The position numbers and the translations under genes were made by a program. The notes beneath the pieces were generated by a model. It did not search any database, had not been told where the DNA came from, and was given only the letters and a program-made list of their open reading frames with translations. DNA of 11,468 nucleotides from an uncultured Porphyromonas sp. (GTDB lineage: Bacteria > Bacteroidota > Bacteroidia > Bacteroidales > Porphyromonadaceae): assembly GCF_902489635.1 (NCBI RefSeq), contig NZ_CABUAN010000051.1, positions 1-11,468 on the forward strand. The letters run 5' to 3'. Positions 1 to 6,370 of the stretch are shown here, piece by piece (within the stretch, counting starts at the first letter, position 1; each line of letters begins with the position of its first letter).

Positions 1-20
1 GCGTCCGGAGCAGGGCGAGC

Positions 21-48
21 TCCACTCCAAATTGCATTTTGGAGTGGA
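21..48. repeat. Perfect 11-bp inverted repeat (hairpin)
   Basis: TCCACTCCAAA (21-31) and TTTGGAGTGGA (38-48) are exact reverse complements around a 6-nt loop. The arms have no T-tract after them on either strand, so this is not a clear intrinsic terminator. It lies 24 bp before the conserved leader of the first palindrome array and is not present at the equivalent place before the second copy. It could end the transcript of a gene beyond the left edge, or be a decayed part of the repeat element. Confidence 0.6.
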
Positions 49-72
49 AAATACGCCAGCCAACACCTCTGA

Positions 73-316
73 CTGGGAAAATTCAACGCTGGGCAGTTAC
101 AACAATTTAGAGTCGGCTACATATCAAAACGGCGTCGTGTCAGGGAAAACTGATTTCCACGTGGATATTTCAAAATCTCCACGTGGAGAATTTTTATTTC
201 CCAGGTAGGAAATAAAAAATTCCTCGGAGGAATCAAATGAAACTTCGGAGGAAATGAATGACGCCCACGTGGAAAATAAAAAATATCCACGTGGGGATTT
301 GAGATTTTCCACGTGG
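73..316 (+). repeat. 22-bp-phased palindrome array, copy 1 with leader
   Basis: An 84-bp leader (73-156) begins CTGGGAAAA and includes TCGGCTAC at 113-120. Eight short palindromic cores follow, starting at 157, 179, 201, 222, 243, 265, 287 and 309, so the spacing is 21-22 bp throughout. Five cores are exactly CCACGTGG (157, 179, 265, 287, 309). The middle three are variants (CCAGGTAGG, CCTCGGAGG, CTTCGGAGG). The spacers of about 14 bp are AT-rich with A/T runs. The whole unit recurs, diverged, at 6371-6593 in the same orientation. It lies beyond the 3' end of topB. It is not CRISPR-like, because the repeated part is only about 8 bp and palindromic. I infer a dispersed, MITE-like minisatellite. 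P. gingivalis is known to carry MITEs with internal short tandem repeats (BrickBuilt), but I cannot test relatedness here. Confidence 0.8.
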
Positions 317-368
317 ATATTCGAGAAAGGAGGGGATTGGACGAATTTCCCCGTAAAGATATGTAAAT

Positions 369-403
369 AGAGATTAGAGGTTAGAAGTTAGAGATTAGAA
401 GGG
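369..403. repeat. Heptanucleotide tandem repeat (AGANNTT)
   Basis: Four consecutive 7-bp units fit AGANNTT (369-396), with the middle pair reading GA, GG, AG, GA, followed by a partial fifth unit. A similar run occurs at 5330-5350 just before the acyl-CoA ligase start. On the minus strand it reads as a pyrimidine-rich TCTAA heptad. It lies downstream of the topB stop. Its role is unknown. A heptamer cannot keep a reading frame, so copy-number change would matter only outside coding DNA, as here. Confidence 0.6.
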
Positions 404-407
404 GCTT

Positions 408-474
408 CCCTAGGGTCTCTAGTGCCACTAGGAGCACTAGTACTAGTGACGTTAAAGACGCTAGAGACTTTAAC
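408..474. repeat. CTAG-rich nested inverted repeats after topB
   Basis: Seven CTAG tetramers occur within about 70 bp. Perfect inverted pairs are GTCTCTAG (415-422) with CTAGAGAC (461-468), CTAGTGC (419-425) with GCACTAG (434-440), and GTTAAAG (451-457) with CTTTAAC (468-474). There are also self-palindromes CCCTAGGG (408-415) and CACTAGTACTAGTG (435-448). The arms overlap, so alternative folds compete. The cluster abuts the topB stop codon (474-476) and may form the 3' end of that transcript, but no U-tract follows. It could also be a remnant of a small mobile repeat. Confidence 0.55.
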
Positions 475-2297
475 TAGAAGCCTCGCACCTCAGAGACGAG
501 CGTGGAGACCTGTGCTTTGAGTTCGTTGAGAAACTGCCCTGGATCGTACTCCCGACTCTCTATCTGTCGCAGCTTGAGCTCCCAGCGACCCGTCAGCTCG
601 GCACTCTTGAGCAGGGGATCTTGTATCGACTCGATCAGCTGTATGCCGGCCGGTGTGGCGCGTAGCGACTTGCCCTCACGAACTATGTAGCCCCGCTTGA
701 AGAGCGTCTCGATGATAGCTGCGCGTGTGGAGGGGCGACCGATGCCGTTCATCTTAAGCGCATCTCGTAGCTCCTCATCCTCGACACCCTTGCCTGCCGT
801 CTCCATAGCACGTAGGAGCGTTGCCTCCGTGTAGTAGCGGGGTGGCGTAGAGGTGCTCTCACGTATCGATGGCTCGTGCGGTCCCGACTCGCCTTTCTTG
901 AAGGGGGGGAGTGTCTGCTCCTTCTCCTTCTCTTTACCTCCCTCTGTGGTGTCGTCTCCCTCCTTGCCACTGTCGGGCTTGAGTACCTCACGCCATCCCT
1001 CCACGAGGATCGTCTTGCCCGAGGCGCGCAGCGGATACTCCTCGACGGTAGCACGTACGGTGGTCGTCGAGACCTTAGCATCGGGGTAGAAGGCGGCTAT
1101 GTAGCGCAGTGCCACGAGGAGGTAGATCTGCTCCTCATCGGGTGTGAGTCCGCTGCTCAGCTGTCCTGTCGGAATGATCGCATGGTGGTCGGTGATCTTC
1201 TTATTGTCAAAGACCTTTTTGCTCTTCTTCAGCGGCTTGCCACTGCTCAGTAGCGGTGCGATGAAGCCCCCGAGAGCCGCATGCCGTGCGATGCCCTGAA
1301 GTGTTTCTCCCACCTTAGGGTATTGGTCTTCGGGTAGGAAGGTGGTGTCGACACGTGGGTAGGTGGTCACCTTCTTCTCGTAGAGAGACTGTATGAGTCG
1401 GAGCGTTTGCTCAGCCGTGTAGCCAAACTTCTTATTTGCCTCCACCTGTAGCGAGGTGAGGTCGAAGAGTCGTGGCGGGTACTCCGTCGACTTCTTCTGC
1501 TCGACCGCCTGCACGATGAGGGGCTCCTTAGCGATTCGCTCGATCAGCTCCTCGACCTGCTGCCGCTCAGCAAAGGTCACCTCGACCTCTTGCGTTGTGT
1601 CTGCCCTAAAGAGCGTCCCCCGGTAAGTGGTCTGCATCTCGTAAGTGGTGACTGGTACGAAGCTCTCGATCTCCGCCTGTCTGTCAACGACCAGTGCCAG
1701 TGTCGGGGTCTGCACACGACCTACCGAGCGCACGCCTCGCTGCCGACCGCCATAGCGATCTGTGAGGGTGTAGAGGCGTGTCCCGTTGATCCCTAGGAGC
1801 CAGTCGCCGATGGCACGCGCCAAGCCAGCGTAGTAGAGCGTGTCTAGCTCTTTGCTGGGGCGCAAGTTGGCAAAGCCCTCGCGGATCGACTGGTCCGTAA
1901 GCGAAGAGATCCAGAGACGCTCCACGGGGCAGGTGCAACCCGCTAGTTGGAGCACCCAGCGCTGTATCAGCTCGCCCTCTTGGCCCGCATCGCCGCAGTT
2001 GATCACACGCTCAGCTTGCGAGACCAGCTCTTGGATAATGGCAAACTGCCGCTCGATGTGCTCCTCCTGGATCAGCTTGATGCCGAAGCGCTCTGGGATC
2101 ATCGGCAGCGAAGCGAGTCGCCATCCTTGCCAACTGGTCTGGTAGTCCTCTGGCTCCTTGAGCGTGCAGAGGTGACCATAGGTCCAGGTGACCGCATAGC
2201 CATTGCCCTCGATATAGCCCGAGCGAGCCGTAGTGGCTCCGAGTATCTTGGCTATGTCACGCGCTACGGACGGTTTCTCAGCGATGCAGACGATCAT
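474..2297 (-). CDS. topB: DNA topoisomerase III (type IA)
   Basis: This is a type IA topoisomerase that passes single strands through a transient 5'-phosphotyrosine break and helps decatenate and resolve DNA. The 607-residue protein starts MIVCIAEKPSVA, the TOPRIM N-terminus with metal-site Glu7. The second TOPRIM motif is DAGQEGE (103-109), where the usual DxDxE has Gly for the second Asp; I associate this with Bacteroidetes TopB. The catalytic tyrosine is Tyr313 in TTYPRVD (311-317). HHAIIPTG (371-378) and GIGRPST (518-524) are also typical. A charged low-complexity insert (about 441-485) precedes PPRYYTEATLL. No C-terminal zinc ribbons are present, as expected for TopB rather than TopA. 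The start is 10 bp after the prfB stop, which suggests co-transcription. The ATG has no Shine-Dalgarno sequence. A plasmid or conjugative-element TopB paralogue is the main alternative, but the neighbours are core chromosomal genes. Confidence 0.95.
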   Translation of the reverse strand: MIVCIAEKPSVARDIAKILGATTARSGYIEGNGYAVTWTYGHLCTLKEPEDYQTSWQGWRLASLPMIPERFGIKLIQEEHIERQFAIIQELVSQAERVINCGDAGQEGELIQRWVLQLAGCTCPVERLWISSLTDQSIREGFANLRPSKELDTLYYAGLARAIGDWLLGINGTRLYTLTDRYGGRQRGVRSVGRVQTPTLALVVDRQAEIESFVPVTTYEMQTTYRGTLFRADTTQEVEVTFAERQQVEELIERIAKEPLIVQAVEQKKSTEYPPRLFDLTSLQVEANKKFGYTAEQTLRLIQSLYEKKVTTYPRVDTTFLPEDQYPKVGETLQGIARHAALGGFIAPLLSSGKPLKKSKKVFDNKKITDHHAIIPTGQLSSGLTPDEEQIYLLVALRYIAAFYPDAKVSTTTVRATVEEYPLRASGKTILVEGWREVLKPDSGKEGDDTTEGGKEKEKEQTLPPFKKGESGPHEPSIRESTSTPPRYYTEATLLRAMETAGKGVEDEELRDALKMNGIGRPSTRAAIIETLFKRGYIVREGKSLRATPAGIQLIESIQDPLLKSAELTGRWELKLRQIESREYDPGQFLNELKAQVSTLVSEVRGF

Positions 2298-2307
2298 AGA
2301 GGGTCAC

Positions 2308-3430
2308 TTATTCATTAGTTGTACCAGCTCCCGTCTGCATCAGGTAAGCCTTGATAAAAGCATCTAGATCGCCATCCATGACCCCGTTGACATCGGAAGT
2401 CTGATAGTTGGTACGGTGATCCTTGACACGACGATCGTCGAAGACGTAGCTACGTATCTGGGAGCCCCACTCGATCTTCTTCTTATTTGCCTCGACCTCG
2501 CTCTGGGCAGCACGACGACGCTCCAGCTCCTTGTCGTAGAGCTGCGAGCGCAGGAGGCGCAGAGCGTTCTCACGATTGTCCATCTGTGAGCGCGTCTCAG
2601 TGTTTTCGATCACGATCTCCTCCGTCTCGCCCGTGTCGGGGTCGGTGTACTGGTAGTGTAGGCGTACGCCCGTCTCCACTTTGTTGACATTCTGCCCGCC
2701 AGCTCCGCTCGAGCGGAAGGTATCCCACGAGAGCAAGCCGGGGTTCACCTCGACCTCTATCGAGTCGTCTACGAGGGGTACGACAAAGACTGAGGCAAAG
2801 GAGGTCATTCGCTTGCCCTGTGCATTATAGGGTGAGACGCGTACGAGGCGGTGCACGCCGTTTTCACTCTTGAGGAAGCCGTAAGCCAGCTCGCCCTCGA
2901 TCTGCATGGTGACCGTCTTGATACCGGCATCGTCACCGTCCTGCCAGTTGGTGATGGTCACCTTGTAGCCCGACCGCTCTGCCCAGCGCTGGTACATACG
3001 CACCAGCATAGAGGCCCAGTCCTGGCTCTCGGTGCCACCCGCACCCGCATTGATCTTGAGGACAGCCCCTAGGCGATCCTCCTCAGCGCTCAGCATGTTG
3101 CGTAGCTCGAGGTCTTCGACTAGCTTGATGGCACGTGCGTAGGCATCGTCCACATCTTGCTCTTCGACGGCCTCCTCTTTGTAAAAGTCGTACGCTAGAG
3201 CCACCTCCTGCGTAGCGGCATCGACAGCCTCAAAAGCCTCGATCCATGAGCGTATCTCGCCCACACGTCGCATCTGTTGCTGGGCTCGTGGCACATCATC
3301 CCAAAAGTCTGGAGCTTGTGTCCGGAGCTCCTCTTCTTCTAGTTGGACACGTCGCTGGTCGATGTCAAAGATACCTCCCCAGCGCCTTCGTGCGCTCCAA
3401 CAGCTCTGCTAGTTGGTCCTGTGTTATCAT
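2308..3430 (-). CDS. prfB: Peptide chain release factor 2 (RF2), +1 frameshifted
   Basis: RF2 recognises UGA and UAA stop codons and triggers peptide release. The gene begins at ATG 3430, reads 21 codons (MITQDQLAELLERTKALGRYL), meets an in-frame TGA at 3367-3365, and continues in the +1 frame from GAC at 3366 for 352 residues. The product is 373 aa, normal for RF2. The catalytic GGQ is at about 244-246 (SGAGGQNVN). The recognition tripeptide aligned with E. coli SPF is SPY, at about 199-201 (VSPYNAQGKR). The C-terminal EWGSQIRSYVFDD..VKDHRT segment is classic RF2. A start at GTG 3294 would lack the N-terminal helices, so the frameshifted form is the real gene. It lies 78 bp after the acyl-CoA ligase stop and 10 bp before topB. 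The frameshift makes expression self-regulating: low RF2 leaves the UGA unread and favours the shift. Confidence 0.96.
3364..3382 (-). promoter_or_regulatory. prfB: Programmed +1 ribosomal frameshift site of prfB
   Basis: On the minus strand the sequence is CTG GGG AGG TAT CTT TGA C. An SD-like GGGGAGG ends three bases before the slippery CTT, which is followed by the in-frame TGA and then C. This is the same architecture as the E. coli prfB site (SD-like, spacer, CUU UGA C). The P-site tRNA slips from CUU to UUU and GAC is decoded next. Codons before and after the shift join RF2-like sequence (RYL-DIDQRRVQLEEEELR), which supports function. Confidence 0.95.
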
Positions 3431-3508
3431 AATATATAGTGTTGTCTAGAGAGCGTATACCACGATGCTGTGGCGTGCGCTCTTTGATGTATTGTGTGAA
3501 ATGGAGGG

Positions 3509-5320
3509 TCAAAGGTACAGCTTTTCGATCAGCTCGGCGTACTGCTCGAGGATCGCTTTGCGCTTCAGCTTGAGCGTCGGAGTGAGTGTACCAGCCTCGA
3601 TGGAGAATGGCTCGGCGAGCAGGGCGATGCGCTTGACCTTCTCAAAGCCCGCCAGATGAGCCTGCAGAGGCTCTATATGGCTTAGGAGCATGTCGCATAC
3701 TTCGCTACGCTGCGCTAGGTCTGCCGTGGGGAGATCGGCCAGAGCCTCCTGACCACGCTCACGGAGTCGACGACGTAGCTGCTCGTAGTTTGGATAGATC
3801 AGTGCTGCGACAAACTTGCGTTCGTCGGCCACCACAGCGCACTGCTCGATGAGCGGACTACTGCTCAGGAGCGACTCGACCTGCTGCGGAGCGATGTACT
3901 TACCATTGCTCGTCTTGTACAGCTCTTTGATCCGCTCGGTGAAGAATAGTGTACTCCCTTCGAGTCGTCCGGCGTCGCCCGTGCGGAACCATCCGTCAGC
4001 AGTGAAGGCAGCTGCATTTGCCTCCTCATTGTGGTAGTATCCAGGCGTGATAGTATCGCCTCGTAGCTGTATCTCTTGCGTCTCGGGATCTATGCGTACC
4101 TCTACGCCTGGCACGACCTCCCCGACGGAGCCTATGACGTAGCGCCCCGGTATGTAGCAGGAGACTGTGGCTGAGGACTCGGAGAGCCCATAGCCCACGA
4201 CAATGTTAAAGCCGGCAGACTGCAGGAACTCGTTGATCTCATTCGAGAGCGGAGCACCCGCTGTCGGGAAGAAGCGCCCCCGCTCCAGTCCTAAGACACG
4301 CTTGAGGATATAGAATACGGTGTAGCGGTAGAGGGCGTTGGAGATGCGTAGGCTCCATGGAGCTTTGCGTCCATGTATGCGGTAATCGATATGATACCTA
4401 TGCCCCACGCGTAGAGCCTTCTTGTAGATCCGCTGCATCATTGGCTTCGCCTGCTCGATGTGCTCCTGTACGCCTTGGTAGACCTTCTCCCAGTAGCGCG
4501 GTACGTTGCACATTACTGTGGGGTGTATTTGGGGCATTAGCTCCATGATACGCTTAGGATTGGTCACGACGACCACTTTGATAGCTGTGGCAAGGCAAAA
4601 GTAGACCCAGAGCTTCTCGAAGACATGGCTCAGCGGGAGGAAGTTGACCGAGACGTCGTGATCGTTTAGCGTCGGAAAGAGGTTTTGGTGTCGCTCTACC
4701 TGCGTCAGGATCATGTGATGGGTGATCTGCACTCCCTTGGGTGTGCCTGTGGTGCCTGAGGTGTAGATGATGACAGCCGTCTCGTCTGCCGTGCCTGCAC
4801 CTAGCTGCGCCCGTACCTCTGTCTCGTAGGGCATGGCATCGCCCATCGAGAGGAAGGTGTCGAAGTATTCACTCCGTTCATCGGTCGGATCACGCACCAC
4901 CCGCTCGTCTAGTATGACCAGCTGCTGTAGTGTAGGGTGGGTCGCTAGGAGTGGGTAGACATTGTTGTACTGAAACTGCTCCCCCACGAGGATTAGCTTG
5001 ACTCCTGCATGCTCCGTGATGTAGGCTACCTGCTCAGGCGAGCAAGTGGCATAGAGCGGTACGCAGACGGCACGTATCGCCATCAGTCCCAGCTCGGTGA
5101 TGATGCCCTCCATCATGTTTTGCGAGTAAAGTGCCACGCGGTCGCCAGGCTGTACGCCAGCCCGTACAAGTGCCTGGGCGGCCAGCATAGCCTGCTCGGC
5201 TAGTTGCTCGCCACTCCACTCGTGCCACTGCTCCTCGGGCGTTCGATCCATATAGCGTAGGAGGGTCTTGTGGCGATAAGTGGTCGTAAAGAGTTTGAGC
5301 AGATCACTCAGATGGTTCAT
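3509..5320 (-). CDS. Long-chain fatty acid-CoA ligase (AMP-forming)
   Basis: A 603-residue ANL-superfamily adenylate-forming enzyme, most like long-chain acyl-CoA synthetases, which activate fatty acids with ATP and CoA via an acyl-adenylate. Visible motifs are the phosphate loop YTSGTTGTPKG (186-196), the adenine-binding VGYGLSESS (375-383), GWFRTGD (443-449) with the ribose-binding Asp, and the hinge region ERIKELYKTSNGKYIAP (462-478). The C-terminal TPTLKLKRK (580-588) holds the probable catalytic Lys584. The central KVYQGVQEHIEQ stretch (279-290) and the following basic linker resemble FAA1/FadD15-type enzymes. No signal peptide or membrane span is evident; membrane association would be peripheral. 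The MarR-type gene lies 48 bp upstream on the same strand and is a plausible regulator (inference). The ATG at 5320 has no Shine-Dalgarno sequence. Chain-length specificity cannot be read from sequence; an o-succinylbenzoate or aryl-CoA ligase is less likely given the length. Confidence 0.9.
   Translation of the reverse strand: MNHLSDLLKLFTTTYRHKTLLRYMDRTPEEQWHEWSGEQLAEQAMLAAQALVRAGVQPGDRVALYSQNMMEGIITELGLMAIRAVCVPLYATCSPEQVAYITEHAGVKLILVGEQFQYNNVYPLLATHPTLQQLVILDERVVRDPTDERSEYFDTFLSMGDAMPYETEVRAQLGAGTADETAVIIYTSGTTGTPKGVQITHHMILTQVERHQNLFPTLNDHDVSVNFLPLSHVFEKLWVYFCLATAIKVVVVTNPKRIMELMPQIHPTVMCNVPRYWEKVYQGVQEHIEQAKPMMQRIYKKALRVGHRYHIDYRIHGRKAPWSLRISNALYRYTVFYILKRVLGLERGRFFPTAGAPLSNEINEFLQSAGFNIVVGYGLSESSATVSCYIPGRYVIGSVGEVVPGVEVRIDPETQEIQLRGDTITPGYYHNEEANAAAFTADGWFRTGDAGRLEGSTLFFTERIKELYKTSNGKYIAPQQVESLLSSSPLIEQCAVVADERKFVAALIYPNYEQLRRRLRERGQEALADLPTADLAQRSEVCDMLLSHIEPLQAHLAGFEKVKRIALLAEPFSIEAGTLTPTLKLKRKAILEQYAELIEKLYL
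3510..3517 (-). promoter_or_regulatory. Possible -7 box for prfB-topB
   Basis: The minus strand reads TACCTTTG, matching the Bacteroidetes -7 consensus TAnnTTTG, 80 bases before the prfB start and overlapping the end of the acyl-CoA ligase gene. No TTTG is present at the -33 position, and such 8-mers occur several times by chance in a window this size, so this is weak support for a separate prfB promoter. Confidence 0.2.
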
Positions 5321-5329
5321 GATTAGGGT

Positions 5330-5350
5330 AGAGCTTAGACGTTAGAGATT
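5330..5350. repeat. Heptanucleotide repeat before the acyl-CoA ligase
   Basis: Three consecutive AGANNTT units (middle pairs GC, CG, GA), followed by a partial AGAGGGA, lie 10-30 bp upstream of the acyl-CoA ligase ATG (5320) within the 48-bp gap after the MarR-type gene. The same heptad family occurs at 369-396. In the transcript it would form a pyrimidine-rich leader just before the start codon, where copy-number changes could alter translation. That effect is inference. Confidence 0.5.
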
Positions 5351-5368
5351 AGAGGGAGTGCCAACTTG

Positions 5369-6028
5369 TTAGCGAGAGTGGTGGTCGATAGGCACCTTCT
5401 CGACAAGCTCTGCCAGATCAGTATCTCGCTCTGTGAGAAAGAGTGGATGATTGCTCTCGTAGATCTGCTCGTGGAGGGAGTGGAGGAAGATCTTCTGATC
5501 CCACGAGAGGTCTCGTAGGAGTATGTCGCTACTCTGCTGCATACGGGGTAGTAGCTCCTTGACCACCTCTCGCCCCTTAGGGGTGATGCTGAGGAGTAAG
5601 CTGCGCCTATCCTGTAGATTGCGTGTCTGGGAGATCAGTCCTCCCTTGAGTAGACGACGGATGATCTCACTGCCAGAGGTCTTTTCGACTACGTTGTAGT
5701 TGTTGAGTTCGGTCTTGGTCATCTCCCCTTTTGCCATGAGTGTGATGAGGTAGGAATACTCATCGATGGTCTGCAGGGGTGTGTCTTTGATCGCTTTACG
5801 CACGAGGCTACGCATATAGCGGTAGACGAAGCTGATGTCACGAGCTATCATCGCATTGAGATAGGCATGACGATGTGCCCCTACCTTAGGCTCTTCAGAG
5901 CTTTTTTGCTGCTCAAGGGCCTGATCGGCAAAGCGCAAAAAGTTGCTCATCGACTGCTCAGCATTCCCACGAAACTCCTCGTACTTCTCGACCAAATCGA
6001 GTAACTCATGTAGTAATGGGTAACTCAT
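5369..6028 (-). CDS. MarR-family winged-helix transcriptional regulator
   Basis: A 219-residue protein (from ATG 6028) with a MarR-type winged helix at about 88-155. The helix-turn-helix region includes MAKGEMTKTELNNYNVVEKTSGSEII, and the wing carries the signature QDRRSLLLSITPKG (139-152), with DRR before the beta-wing and the typical TPKG end. Helical segments on both sides would form the dimer interface. The N-terminal extension (1-85) is longer than in classic MarR proteins of about 140-150 residues, and a charged tail follows. An upstream TTG (6043) is in frame, but the AGGA before it is too close to act as an SD, so I prefer the ATG. The gene lies 21 bp after pspC and 48 bp before the acyl-CoA ligase. 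MarR proteins usually repress adjacent genes until a small ligand binds; an acyl or aromatic ligand is plausible here but unproven. Confidence 0.88.
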   Translation of the reverse strand: MSYPLLHELLDLVEKYEEFRGNAEQSMSNFLRFADQALEQQKSSEEPKVGAHRHAYLNAMIARDISFVYRYMRSLVRKAIKDTPLQTIDEYSYLITLMAKGEMTKTELNNYNVVEKTSGSEIIRRLLKGGLISQTRNLQDRRSLLLSITPKGREVVKELLPRMQQSSDILLRDLSWDQKIFLHSLHEQIYESNHPLFLTERDTDLAELVEKVPIDHHSR

Positions 6029-6049
6029 AGTACTATGTGCCAAAGTCCT

Positions 6050-6256
6050 TTAATAGTTGCTCCGTCGCTGCTCTAGTGGAACGAAAATCCACAAGAGAAC
6101 GTAGATGGGGATGCCCGCAAAAGCTGTTGTGAATGTGAGTATCAAGTAGATGAGTCGTACGATCGTCGGATCCCACCCGAAGTAGTCAGCAATGCCGCCA
6201 CATACGCCACCTATCCACGCTTCGCGAGAGCGATAAAGTCTCTTGTTGTTAGCCAT
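6050..6256 (-). CDS. PspC-domain small membrane protein
   Basis: A 68-residue protein that is essentially one PspC domain. The N-terminal signature KRLYRSREAWIGGVCGGIA is followed by DYFGWDPTIVRLIY and a hydrophobic span at about 33-59 with FVPLE just after it. In enterobacteria PspC is an inner-membrane sensor of envelope stress. Stand-alone PspC-domain proteins like this are common in Bacteroidetes, and their function is mostly unknown. No pspA or pspB partner is in the window. It is the first gene of a probable unit with the MarR-type regulator and acyl-CoA ligase. The start ATG (6256) follows an A/C-rich leader with no Shine-Dalgarno sequence. Family assignment is secure; the envelope-stress role is inference. 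Confidence 0.9.
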   Translation of the reverse strand: MANNKRLYRSREAWIGGVCGGIADYFGWDPTIVRLIYLILTFTTAFAGIPIYVLLWIFVPLEQRRSNY

Positions 6257-6336
6257 AGTTGTATTGGTTGGTTTTTATTGATTAGTCTATCGTAGTTTCT
6301 TAGGCCAGAACTAGCTAAACTGCGCTGGTTCAGCTA

Positions 6337-6344
6337 CAAATGTA
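6337..6344 (-). promoter_or_regulatory. Possible -7 box for pspC
   Basis: The minus strand reads TACATTTG, an exact match to TAnnTTTG, about 80 bases before the pspC start. The -33 position has no clear TTTG. It lies 27 bp outside the edge of the second palindrome-array leader, so if real, the element sits directly upstream of this promoter. Weak support only. Confidence 0.3.
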
Positions 6345-6370
6345 CAAAAAGTTCTAGACTTCAGTCCTGG

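Noticed and set aside
124..312. Minus-strand ORF of 62 codons over the first palindrome array
   Set aside because: It resembles the ORF at 6311-6679 only because both read through the same nucleotide repeat; the 22-bp period is not a multiple of three and conservation follows the palindromes, not codons.
157..316. CRISPR array
   Set aside because: Repeated parts are only about 8 bp, palindromic and variable; spacers are about 14 bp and AT-rich; there are no cas genes.
749..1253. Several ORFs of 78-125 codons on both strands inside topB
   Set aside because: They are frame shadows of the GC-rich topB gene, dominated by Arg/Ser-rich composition, with no domain or start signal.
3365..3367. In-frame TGA making prfB a pseudogene
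   Set aside because: The stop sits in a textbook RF2 frameshift context and the sequence on both sides continues as RF2.
6001..6028. 9-bp direct repeat GTAACTCAT at the start of the MarR-type gene
   Set aside because: The two copies (6001-6009 and 6020-6028) are short, one is inside codons, and there is no sign of function beyond chance.
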